A program made the translations under genes and the position numbers. Below, one piece after another: positions 7,245-14,454 of a stretch of 20,677 nt of DNA. The DNA comes from Chloroflexota bacterium (GTDB lineage Bacteria; Chloroflexota; Limnocylindria; Limnocylindrales; CSP1-4), in the NCBI GenBank assembly GCA_021812735.1, contig JAKAMV010000068.1:1-20677 (forward strand), in the 5' to 3' direction. The first letter of the stretch is position 1, and every line of letters begins with the position of its first letter. Below the pieces are notes generated by a model. That model was not told the DNA's origin. It ran no database searches and saw nothing but the letters and a program-made list of their open reading frames with translations.

Positions 7245-7609
7245 GTCGGGTCCTTCTTCTCGTAGGAGCCCGAGACGACCGGCGGCGTGAAGATGCACAG
7301 CAGTTCGAGCGGATCCGGCCCGTCCGCCTCGGTGGCGTGGAACGTGCCCGGCGCCACGTGCACCACCACGCCCGGCGAAACCTCGGCCGTGCCGTCCGGC
7401 GTCACGATCCGGCCCCGCCCGGATGTGCAGTAGATGGTCTCCTCCTCGCCGGGGTGGACGTGGCCCGCTGGGCGGGATCCCGCCGGGTAGACCGATGCAC
7501 CCAGCGACACGCGCTCGGAGACGCCACTCCCGGGGCCGAAGTACGAATGCCAGACGCGACCGGGAAGCGGGTGGCGCTCGGCGTCCTCGCGCGTGATGCG
7601 GGTGATCAT
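7241..7609 (-). CDS. Small single-domain cupin protein
   Basis: A 122-residue cupin with a metal site visible in motif 1 (His50, His52 and Glu56 in GHVHPGEEETIY) and motif 2 (VAPGTFH, His91). This pattern matches metal-binding sugar isomerases, dioxygenases or effector-binding cupins; the reaction cannot be decided. ATG 7609 is preceded by GGAGG with 9-base spacing. It is the first gene of the cupin-transketolase operon and its stop overlaps the transketolase start, so its product probably acts on the same substrate or assists that enzyme. Binding-only function is an alternative. Confidence 0.85.
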   Translation of the reverse strand: MITRITREDAERHPLPGRVWHSYFGPGSGVSERVSLGASVYPAGSRPAGHVHPGEEETIYCTSGRGRIVTPDGTAEVSPGVVVHVAPGTFHATEADGPDPLELLCIFTPPVVSGSYEKKDPT

Positions 7610-7649
7610 CGAGGTGGACCTCCAGGACCGGGCGGGAATGTGCTGGCTT

Positions 7650-7663
7650 GATGATCGATCATC
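7650..7663. promoter_or_regulatory. Candidate GntR operator, site C
   Basis: GATGATCGATCATC is a perfect 14-bp palindrome with the TRATCGATYA core. It lies about 40 bases upstream of the cupin start. A second ATCGAT follows immediately at 7661-7666. It is in the divergent region between the cupin-transketolase operon and the seven-gene operon. No convincing minus-strand -10/-35 pair was found nearby. Confidence 0.6.
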
Positions 7664-7695
7664 GATGGAATGAGACGCAAGCCCACTGGGAGGCC

Positions 7696-7725
7696 TTGAC
7701 GCACCGCCGGTCGCGTCCCTACCAT
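7696..7725 (+). promoter_or_regulatory. Sigma-70-like promoter of the seven-gene operon
   Basis: TTGACG (7696-7701) and TACCAT (7720-7725) are separated by 18 bases and read toward the operon starting at 7963. The predicted transcription start near 7732 falls inside operator site D, consistent with repression by a bound GntR protein. Confidence 0.5.
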
Positions 7726-7728
7726 CAG

Positions 7729-7738
7729 TAATCGATTA
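7729..7738. promoter_or_regulatory. Candidate GntR operator, site D
   Basis: TAATCGATTA is a perfect 10-bp palindrome immediately downstream of a promoter -10 box and across the predicted start point. It shares the TRATCGATYA core with sites A and C. Its centre is 77 bp from that of site C. Confidence 0.58.
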
Positions 7739-7962
7739 TCGAAGAATACCCGGATGCCGCTCCGCAGCAACCGTGCTGCAAGGTCCCCGGTCGGCGTCAG
7801 CGGGACCCGCTCGCGGGCGCAGCGAGGGGCGGCGGCCGGACCTGTCGGCCAGACTCGACACCAGGAGGCGGCAACCGAGGATCACGCAGGACACCCCGCA
7901 ACTCGGGCGCCGGCTGGGAGCGAGTCGGCGCGCACACCACCACTCCGGACAAGGAGGCGCAC
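7739..7962 (+). other. Long GC-rich 5' leader without a supported gene
   Basis: About 225 bases separate the predicted transcription start from GTG 7963. The leader contains a 6-bp hairpin GCAGCA-ACCG-TGCTGC (7764-7779) and further short GC hairpins near 7800-7817. An ATG at 7754 opens a frame that runs out of phase into the next gene and has no family features. I could not assign a known riboswitch class. It ends with a strong AAGGAGG ribosome site (7951-7957). Confidence 0.35.
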
Positions 7963-9696
7963 GTGCCGCTCAAGGAAGAGGTTCTGGGCCAGTTCCTCGG
8001 GGACGAGTCGTTCCCGATCGAGTGGTCGTCCGAGACCGAGCAACTCCTGTTCTGGGTCTTCGACGACCTGCACTGTCCGAAGCCGCTGAGCCCGATGTAC
8101 GAGGACATCGGCGGCTGGTGGCTCTCCTGCGACCACATGTTCCGCCGGTTCGGCACGCCGTTCGCGACCGACTGGATCTACAAGAACATCAACGGCTACC
8201 TGTACACGACCGCAATCCCGGCCGAGAAGGGCCTGACGGTCGAGACGCAGGAGTACGACTACCGGACCAACCCGATCGTCCCGCAGGACGACGACTACGC
8301 CGCCAAGATCGGCGCGTACCTCGGCCTCGTCCTGCCGGTCTACGGCCACAACTTCACCTACTGGTGGCGCACGCGCTTCGTCCCCGAGATGCAGCGCAAC
8401 TTCGACTACATCGAGGGCATGCTCGACCGCAAAGCCGAGCTCAGCCTAGCTGAACTCGCCGTCCTCCTCGAGGACGCGATCGACATGCACGACCGCCACT
8501 GGAAGATCCACTGGATGCTGAACTTCGCGCAGCTCAGCGCGACGCTCAACCTGCGGGCGGTCATGGAGAAGACCCACGGCAAGGTGGACCAGGTCCTCCT
8601 CGGCCGGCTCCAGAACTCCGCTGACGACCGGAACTGGGACAAGATCCGCGCGCTGTGGGAGATGAAGGAGGAGGTCAAGGGCGACGCCGAGCTGAAGGCC
8701 GCCTTCGACAAGGGCAGCGGCGCGGAGATCGCGGCCGCCCTCGGGTCGACCGAGCGGGGCAGGCGGTTCATCGCCGACAAGGTGGTCCCGTACCAGAAGG
8801 AGTTCGGCTGGCACGCGGTCTGGAGCCACGAGTTCGTGTACCCCTCGTTCCGAGAGGACATGAACCCGATCCTCCAGCTCGTCCGCGACCAGCTCACCTC
8901 CGACTACGACTACCCGTCGAAGGTGGCGGCGCTCAAGGCCGACATCGAGGCGGCCAGCCGCGAGATCCTCGAGGGGCTCGAGGGCGAGGCGCTCGAGGAG
9001 ATGCGCGCCGCCAACGAGATCAACCTCAAGATGGCCCCGCTCACGCCGGACCATCACTTCTACATCGACCAGGGCGCCAACGCGCACGTCCGGCTCGTGC
9101 TGATCGCCATCGGCGAGAAGCTCGTCGAGATGGGCATGCTCGACCGCTCGGACGACACGGTCTACTTCCGCTACAACGCGCTGCGCGAGTTCATGGGCGC
9201 CCCCGACGCCGAGTCCGGGCGCGCGATTGTCGCGGCCGCGCGGACCAAGCGCGAGGCGGCCGAGAAGGTCCGGCCGGTCGACTGGGTCGGCACGGCCACG
9301 GCCACGCAGCTCGCGTTCCCGTACCTCAACCTGTGGGGCTTCCCGGACAAGTTCAACCGGCCGCGCGAGATGCATGGCGACAAGATCGTCGGCATCGGCG
9401 GCTCGCCGGGCGTCGTCGAGGGCATGGCGCGTGTCGTCATGTCCACCGACGAGTTCGACAGCCTGGTCCCGGGCGAGATCCTCGTCTGCGAGATGACCAA
9501 CCCGGCGTGGCAGGTGCTGTACGGGAAGATCATCGCCGTGGTGACGAACGCGGGCGACATGGTCGCCCACCCGGCCGTCCTCGCGCGCGAGTACGAGATC
9601 CCGGCGGTCGTCGGCACGTCCGTCGGCACCTATCGCATCAAGACCGGGGACCGGATCCGCGTCGACGGCAACGCCGGCGAGGTGACGATCCTGTAG
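7963..9696 (+). CDS. PEP-synthase-like phosphohistidine protein without ATP-grasp domain (phenylphosphate synthase alpha / rifampin phosphotransferase-like)
   Basis: A 577-residue PEP-utilising-enzyme family protein. The C-terminal 106 residues (472-577) are the swivelling phosphohistidine domain: IVGIGGSPGVVEG, then a TNAGDMVAHPAVLARE block with catalytic His at about 536, then IPAVVGTSVGTYRIKTGDRIRVDGNAGEV. The preceding region, with HHFYIDQ, RLVLIAIGEKLVEMGML and DDTVYFRYNALREF (about 364-410), resembles the substrate domain of rifampin phosphotransferase and related proteins. The N-terminal 350 residues are helical and rich in Trp, Tyr and His, and are probably the substrate-recognition part. 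No ATP-grasp domain is present, so phosphate must come from another protein; the PPDK-like protein at the end of this operon is the obvious donor. GTG 7963 follows AAGGAGG. The substrate is unknown. Confidence 0.82.
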   Translation: MPLKEEVLGQFLGDESFPIEWSSETEQLLFWVFDDLHCPKPLSPMYEDIGGWWLSCDHMFRRFGTPFATDWIYKNINGYLYTTAIPAEKGLTVETQEYDYRTNPIVPQDDDYAAKIGAYLGLVLPVYGHNFTYWWRTRFVPEMQRNFDYIEGMLDRKAELSLAELAVLLEDAIDMHDRHWKIHWMLNFAQLSATLNLRAVMEKTHGKVDQVLLGRLQNSADDRNWDKIRALWEMKEEVKGDAELKAAFDKGSGAEIAAALGSTERGRRFIADKVVPYQKEFGWHAVWSHEFVYPSFREDMNPILQLVRDQLTSDYDYPSKVAALKADIEAASREILEGLEGEALEEMRAANEINLKMAPLTPDHHFYIDQGANAHVRLVLIAIGEKLVEMGMLDRSDDTVYFRYNALREFMGAPDAESGRAIVAAARTKREAAEKVRPVDWVGTATATQLAFPYLNLWGFPDKFNRPREMHGDKIVGIGGSPGVVEGMARVVMSTDEFDSLVPGEILVCEMTNPAWQVLYGKIIAVVTNAGDMVAHPAVLAREYEIPAVVGTSVGTYRIKTGDRIRVDGNAGEVTIL

Positions 9697-9740
9697 CGAC
9701 CATGGCCGTCGAGGCCTCGGGCTGACCCGATCCTCGGCAC

Positions 9741-9773
9741 GGCGGCGCTCGGGCTTCGGGCTCGGGCGCCGCC
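9741..9773 (+). other. Intercistronic hairpin
   Basis: GGCGGCGC (9741-9748) pairs with GCGCCGCC (9766-9773) around a 17-base loop made of repeated CTCGGGC units. It lies in the 126-base gap between genes 1 and 2 of the operon. It could stabilise the upstream message or attenuate transcription; there is no T-tract. Confidence 0.4.
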
Positions 9774-9822
9774 TGCCGCCTCCGGGCCGGCGGGCTCCCG
9801 ACGCGACATCGGAAAGGACACG

Positions 9823-10713
9823 ATGAACGACAAGCTCCAGCTGACCGAGGAGTTCTCGGCCGGGGCGGCGCGCCTCCGCGTCGACGTGTACGGCGGCGAG
9901 CCGCGCGAGCACGTGCTCGACGACCTCACCTTCCTCAACTACCGCCTCGCCGACGTCCGGATCTCCCCGCAGGTCACGCTGGGTGGGCCCGACATCGTGT
10001 GGCATCAGGACGGCGACAAGGCCGTCCGCTACGACGGGCGGACGGTCACGTTCACCGGCCCCTGGCCAGCCGGGCCGCTCCAGAAGGTCATCGTCGCGGT
10101 CCTCGCCCTGCGCATGGAGGACGTGGGCCTCCACCCGTCGCACAGCGCGGCGGTCCAGTATCGCGGCAAGACCTTCCTGTTCCTGGGCGGCGAGTCCAAC
10201 CACGGCAAGAGCATGGGGCTGATCGAGGCCGGGGTCCGCGGCGCGCTCCAGGTGGCGTCCGAGACCACCGTCATCAGCGCGGACGGCCGGGCGGCGATGG
10301 GCTCGGTGGAGCCGTTCCTGATCAAGCGCACCGAGGGCACCGAGCGCTCCGACAAGGCGGCCCCCAACAAGGGCGTCGAGAAGTTCTGGGGCCGCATGCC
10401 CACATGGGGCATGTACGAGGGCGAGCCTCCCAACATCGACCTCGTGATCGTGCCCGCCATCGACGGCAACTTCGACCCGGCCGCCAACAAGCTGATCCCC
10501 TTCGAGTCGCAGTTCCAGTTCCTGCACTCGCTGCAGAACTACTTCCTGACCAACGAGCTGCTCGCACCGGGGCACGTCATCCCGATGCTCGACAACGACG
10601 AGCTCCGCGCCCGGCGCGCCGACTTCGTGGCGAGCTTCTGCGAGCGCCCGTTCTACTTCATCCGTGCAGCGACCCCCCAGGTCCTCCTGGACGAGGTCGA
10701 CAGGATCCTCTAG
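9823..10713 (+). CDS. HPr kinase-like P-loop ATPase
   Basis: A 296-residue protein resembling the C-terminal catalytic domain of HPr kinase/phosphorylase. The motif HSAAVQYRGKTFLFLGG leads into a Walker A loop, GESNHGKS (123-130), with His107 at the usual catalytic-His position. ISADG (151-155) takes the place of the LVADD acid motif. The N-terminal 100 residues are not recognisable as the HPrK N-domain. No PTS gene is present, so HPr is an unlikely target. In this operon it may phosphorylate a small molecule or one of the phosphohistidine proteins; that is inference. ATG 9823 is preceded by GGAAAGGA. Substrate-phosphorylating HprK-fold kinases are an alternative reading. Confidence 0.7.
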   Translation: MNDKLQLTEEFSAGAARLRVDVYGGEPREHVLDDLTFLNYRLADVRISPQVTLGGPDIVWHQDGDKAVRYDGRTVTFTGPWPAGPLQKVIVAVLALRMEDVGLHPSHSAAVQYRGKTFLFLGGESNHGKSMGLIEAGVRGALQVASETTVISADGRAAMGSVEPFLIKRTEGTERSDKAAPNKGVEKFWGRMPTWGMYEGEPPNIDLVIVPAIDGNFDPAANKLIPFESQFQFLHSLQNYFLTNELLAPGHVIPMLDNDELRARRADFVASFCERPFYFIRAATPQVLLDEVDRIL

Positions 10714-10733
10714 CTGGAGAGCCGGGCCGGAGC

Positions 10734-11603
10734 ATGCGACCCTTCACCTACGCTCGGCCCGACACCCTGGCCGACGCCGTTGCGCTGCTCGCCGAGCGGG
10801 GAGCGGACGCCCGCGTCCTCGCCGGCGGCACGGACCTGATCATCCGGCTGCGCGACGGGTCGGCGAGCCCGTCGCTGGTGGTGGACGTGAAGGGCGTCCC
10901 CGAGTTGGCGCCCGGAATTCGCGTCGACGGCGGCGGGACCCTGGTGATCGGCGCCACGACCACCATGACCGAGCTCGCCACGCACCCGCTCGTCCGACGC
11001 GACATCGCCGGGCTGTCGGAGGCGGCGGCAGTCGTGGGCTCGGTGCAGATCCGCAACCGCGCCACCCTGGCGGGCAACCTGTGCAACGCGTCGCCCGCGG
11101 CCGACACGGCACCCGCGCTGCTGGTGCACGGGGCGGTCGTGGTGGCGGCGGGGCCGGCCGGCACCCGCCGGATCGCGCTCGAGGACTTCTTCGTCCGCTC
11201 CGGCGTCACCACGCTGGCGCCGGGCGAGCTCGTCATCGCGGTCGAGGTCCCGGCCCCGCCCGCAGGCCGCATCGCCAGCGCCCACCAGCGGCGGACCCGG
11301 CGGCGCGGCCACGACCTGGCGTCGGTCACGCTCGCCTGTGGCGTTGACGCCGCAGGCGTGACCCGCATCGCCTATGGCAGCGTAGGCCCGCGACCGCTCC
11401 TGCGTGTTGACCGGTCGGGCGTCCTCGCCGATCCGGCCGCCGCCGAAGCCGCCCGGGCCGCGGTCTTCGAAGACGTCTTCGCGGAAGCCAGTCCGTCCGC
11501 ACGTTCGATGCGCGCCGGTCCCGAGTACCGGCTCGCCATGCTGCGCGTCCTGGGCAGGCGGGCGCTCGCCACCGCGCTCGCCCGCCTCGCGGCAGGGGAG
11601 TGA
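10734..11603 (+). CDS. Molybdenum hydroxylase FAD-binding subunit (CoxM/XdhB-like)
   Basis: A 289-residue medium subunit of the xanthine dehydrogenase/CO dehydrogenase superfamily. It passes electrons from the iron-sulfur subunit to FAD and on to an acceptor. The FAD-binding motifs are VLAGGTDLI (28-36) and TLAGNLCNASPAADTAPALL (111-130), preceded by SVQIRNRA. A C-terminal CO_deh_flav_C-type domain follows from about 175. ATG 10734 lies 20 bases after the HprK-like stop and is preceded by a GGAG-type ribosome site. Its stop lies just before the start of the [2Fe-2S] subunit, the normal M-S-L order. Confidence 0.93.
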   Translation: MRPFTYARPDTLADAVALLAERGADARVLAGGTDLIIRLRDGSASPSLVVDVKGVPELAPGIRVDGGGTLVIGATTTMTELATHPLVRRDIAGLSEAAAVVGSVQIRNRATLAGNLCNASPAADTAPALLVHGAVVVAAGPAGTRRIALEDFFVRSGVTTLAPGELVIAVEVPAPPAGRIASAHQRRTRRRGHDLASVTLACGVDAAGVTRIAYGSVGPRPLLRVDRSGVLADPAAAEAARAAVFEDVFAEASPSARSMRAGPEYRLAMLRVLGRRALATALARLAAGE

Positions 11604-11608
11604 CATCC

Positions 11609-12172
11609 ATGCCCGCAACCACCGTCCCGATCGAGGTCACCGTCAACGGCGTTCCACGCCACCTGGACGTGGCGCCGCACCACACGCTGCTCGACGTGCT
11701 GCGCGACGACCTCGCCCTCACCGGCACCAAGGAGTGCTGCCTCGTGGGCGAGTGCGGCGCCTGCACCGTCATCGTCGACGGCCGGAGCGTCGACTCGTGC
11801 CTCGTGCTCGCCGTCGAGGCGGACGGCGCGGAAGTGCTCACCGTAGAGGGCCTGGCAGGCGCCGACGGCCGGCTCTCGCCGCTCCAGGCCGCCTTCCTCG
11901 ACCAGGGCGGCGTCCAGTGCGGCTTCTGCATCCCGGGCCAGCTCGTGTCGGCGCATGCGCTGCTGGCCGAGCACCCGCACCCCACCCGCGACCAGATCGA
12001 GGAGGGCCTGGCGGGCAACCTGTGCCGGTGCGCCTGCTACGAGCAGATCTTCGCGGCGGTCGAGCAGGCCGCGGCGGGCGACGCACCCGTGGTCAGCGCC
12101 GCCGGACCGGAGGTGCACGCAGGCGGGGCGAAAGCCGGCCGGCGGACCAACGCGGAGGGCCTGGACCAGTGA
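11609..12172 (+). CDS. Molybdenum hydroxylase [2Fe-2S] subunit (CoxS-like)
   Basis: A 187-residue small subunit. The plant-type ferredoxin domain ligates one cluster through Cys44, Cys49, Cys52 and Cys64 (CCLVGECGACTV and a later DSCLVLA). The helical domain ligates the second through Cys104, Cys107, Cys139 and Cys141 (CGFCIPGQ and NLCRCACY). About 25 extra residues extend the C-terminus. ATG 11609 is chosen because GGCAGGGGAG (11591-11600) is 8 bases upstream; a GTG at 11600 overlapping the previous stop is the alternative. Its own stop overlaps the next start (GTGA). Confidence 0.95.
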   Translation: MPATTVPIEVTVNGVPRHLDVAPHHTLLDVLRDDLALTGTKECCLVGECGACTVIVDGRSVDSCLVLAVEADGAEVLTVEGLAGADGRLSPLQAAFLDQGGVQCGFCIPGQLVSAHALLAEHPHPTRDQIEEGLAGNLCRCACYEQIFAAVEQAAAGDAPVVSAAGPEVHAGGAKAGRRTNAEGLDQ

Positions 12173-14454
12173 CCACGCTCGACGGCCGTGTCGGCAGCTC
12201 GCCCAACCGCGTCGGCGGCATCGGCCGCGTGACCGGCTCGCAGGCGTACCTCGCGGACCTGCGCGTTGCCGACATGCTCCACGCCAAGCTCGTGACGGTG
12301 GACTGCGCCCACGCGCGCATCCGCTCGGTGGACGCGGCGCCCGCGCTGGCGCTGCCGGGCGTCCGGCTGGTGCTGACGGCGGACGACCTGCCCAAGCCCA
12401 TGCCCAGGTTCGGGCCGCAGAACGCCGACCGGCCGGTCCTCGCGGTGGGCGAGACCAAGTTCCACGGCGATCCCGTGGCGCTGGTCGTGGCCGACACCCG
12501 AGACCAGGCGGAGGCGGGGGCCGCCGCGGTCGTCGTGGACTACGAGGAGCTGCCCGCGGTGTTCACGGTGGCCGGGGCGCTCGCGCCGGACGCGCCGCTC
12601 GTGCAGGACCCGGCGCTGCGCCCGAACGACCCGCGCCGCGAGACCAACGTGCTCAACCAGCACGTCGTGTCCTGGGGCGACGTCGATGCGGCCGCCGCCG
12701 CGCCCGGGCTGACGATCGTGGAGCGCCGCTACTCGTTCCCGATGGTGACCCAGTTCGCGATCGAGCCGCACGCCTTCATGGCCGCGCCCGACGGCGACGG
12801 GGTGGCCGTCTGGTCCACGATCCAGCACCCCAACTGGCTGCAGAAGACGATCGCCGGGCTGACCCGCCTGCCGCTGTCCAAGGTGCGCGTGTTCGCGCCC
12901 GACCCGGGCGGCGGGTTCGGCGGCAAGCAGCACGCGAAGTACGAGCCCGCGGTCGTGTTCGCCGCGCTGCGCCTCCGGCAGCCCGTGCGCCTGGTGCTCA
13001 CCCTCGAGGAGACCTTCCAGGCCGTGCGCCGCGCCGCGTGCGAGTCGCGCGTGCGGACCGGCTTCACGCCCGACGGGAGGATCGCCTTCCACGACATCGA
13101 GGCGGACTACCTGATCGGCGCCTACACCGACATCGCGGACCGGGTAGTGGGCAAGGGCTCCTACCCGGCGGCCGGCCCCTACAACGTGCCGGCCGTGCGC
13201 ATCGTGGCCCGCTCGGTCCTGTCGCACACCGTGCCGTCCACCGCGTTCCGCGGCTTCGGCTACCCGCAGATCAACTGGGCGGTGGAGAGCACGCTCGACG
13301 AGGGCGCCCTCCAGCTCGGGATCGACCGCCTGGAGCTCCGCCTGCGCAACCTGGCCGCCCACGGCGACGCGTTCATCCCGTTCGACACGCCCTGCGACGG
13401 CGACTGGGCCCAGGCCGTCCACACGGCGGCCGAGATGATCGGCTGGGACACCCCGTGCCCGCCCGGCCGCGGCCGCGGCATCGCAGTGGGGATCAAGTCC
13501 GGCCCCACCACGGGCCTCTCGTACTCGATCGTCCGGCTGCTCGCCGACGGCTCCGTCGTCGTCTACGCCGGGACCTCCGACATGGGCCAGGGCGCGCGGA
13601 CCGTGTTCGCGCAGATCGCGGCCCAGGAGCTGGGCGCCCCGCTCGACTGGGTGACCGTGGTCATGGGCGACACGGCCGTGGTCCCCTACGACCAGCAGAC
13701 GTCGGCGTCACGGTCCACGGTCCTGATGGGCAACGCGGTGCTCAACGCCTGCCGCGACATCCGGGCCAAACTGCGGGCCATGGCCGCGCGGCTCCACGGC
13801 GTGGACGAGGCCGCGGTCACCGTGGAGGCGGGCGTGGTCCGGCTCCCGGACGGCCGCCAGCTGACGGCGCTCGAGGTGCTCAAGCCGGGTCTCGGGCGCC
13901 TGGGCGGCGAGCTGACCGGGGTGGGGGAGGCGCGCAAGGAGGCGGAGGCCGGGCACCCGCTGGGCGGCGCGCCGGCGTTCTTCGAGTTCAACTGCACCGC
14001 GATCGAGGCCGAGGTCGACCGCGACACGGGCGACGTGACGATCCACCGGCACGTCACCGTGAGCGACGTGGGCAAGGCGATCAACCCGCTCCAGGTCCGG
14101 ATGCAGGACGAGGGGGCGGCGATCATGGGGCTCGGCCACACCCTCATGGAGCACTACATCTTCGACGAGGCGGGGCGCATCCGGAACCTCGGCGCGATCG
14201 ACTACCGGATCCCCACCTCGATGGACCTGCCCCACGAGCTCGAGAGCGCCGCCGTCGAGAACGCCGACGGGCCGGGGCCGTACGGGTCGAAGGGCATGAG
14301 CGAGGGCGCGCTGCTGTGCGTGGCGCCGGCGGTGGCAGCGGCTGTGCGCGACGCGACCGGCGTGGCGATCCGCGAGCTGCCGCTCTCGCCCGAACGCGTG
14401 TGGCGGGCGCTGCAGGCCGGGCCGGTGCCCGGCGACGCGGAGGTTCGACGGTGA
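12169..14454 (+). CDS. Molybdenum hydroxylase molybdopterin-binding catalytic subunit (CoxL/XdhA-like)
   Basis: A 761-residue catalytic subunit, of normal length. Cofactor and active-site regions visible are GGGFGGKQ (247-254), FRGFGYPQ (360-367), DMGQGA (471-476), TSASRST (511-517), and the terminal GSKGMSEGAL (706-715), where Glu712 aligns with the catalytic glutamate of the usual GVGE motif. The AYRCSFR loop of true form I CO dehydrogenase is absent, so the enzyme should hydroxylate an organic substrate such as an aldehyde, heterocycle or activated C-H. GTG 12169 overlaps the small-subunit stop by 4 bases. The following cyclase gene overlaps in the same way, so the two reactions are likely consecutive. 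The substrate is unknown. Confidence 0.93.
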   Translation: MTTLDGRVGSSPNRVGGIGRVTGSQAYLADLRVADMLHAKLVTVDCAHARIRSVDAAPALALPGVRLVLTADDLPKPMPRFGPQNADRPVLAVGETKFHGDPVALVVADTRDQAEAGAAAVVVDYEELPAVFTVAGALAPDAPLVQDPALRPNDPRRETNVLNQHVVSWGDVDAAAAAPGLTIVERRYSFPMVTQFAIEPHAFMAAPDGDGVAVWSTIQHPNWLQKTIAGLTRLPLSKVRVFAPDPGGGFGGKQHAKYEPAVVFAALRLRQPVRLVLTLEETFQAVRRAACESRVRTGFTPDGRIAFHDIEADYLIGAYTDIADRVVGKGSYPAAGPYNVPAVRIVARSVLSHTVPSTAFRGFGYPQINWAVESTLDEGALQLGIDRLELRLRNLAAHGDAFIPFDTPCDGDWAQAVHTAAEMIGWDTPCPPGRGRGIAVGIKSGPTTGLSYSIVRLLADGSVVVYAGTSDMGQGARTVFAQIAAQELGAPLDWVTVVMGDTAVVPYDQQTSASRSTVLMGNAVLNACRDIRAKLRAMAARLHGVDEAAVTVEAGVVRLPDGRQLTALEVLKPGLGRLGGELTGVGEARKEAEAGHPLGGAPAFFEFNCTAIEAEVDRDTGDVTIHRHVTVSDVGKAINPLQVRMQDEGAAIMGLGHTLMEHYIFDEAGRIRNLGAIDYRIPTSMDLPHELESAAVENADGPGPYGSKGMSEGALLCVAPAVAAAVRDATGVAIRELPLSPERVWRALQAGPVPGDAEVRR

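Noticed and set aside
7755..7800. SAM-riboswitch-like string (GCAGCAACC followed by AAGGT)
   Set aside because: The GAGGGA-type upstream half, closing P1 stem and methionine-related gene context are missing; the similarity is to short fragments only.
10716..10729. 14-base repeat GGAGAGCCGGGCCG also found at 19679-19692
   Set aside because: It is short and GC-rich, and one copy overlaps a ribosome-site region while the other is part of a hairpin; chance similarity is likely at this base composition.
12169..14454. Calling the molybdenum enzyme an aerobic CO dehydrogenase
   Set aside because: The large subunit lacks the AYRCSFR active-site loop with the copper-binding cysteine; only the general hydroxylase family is supported.
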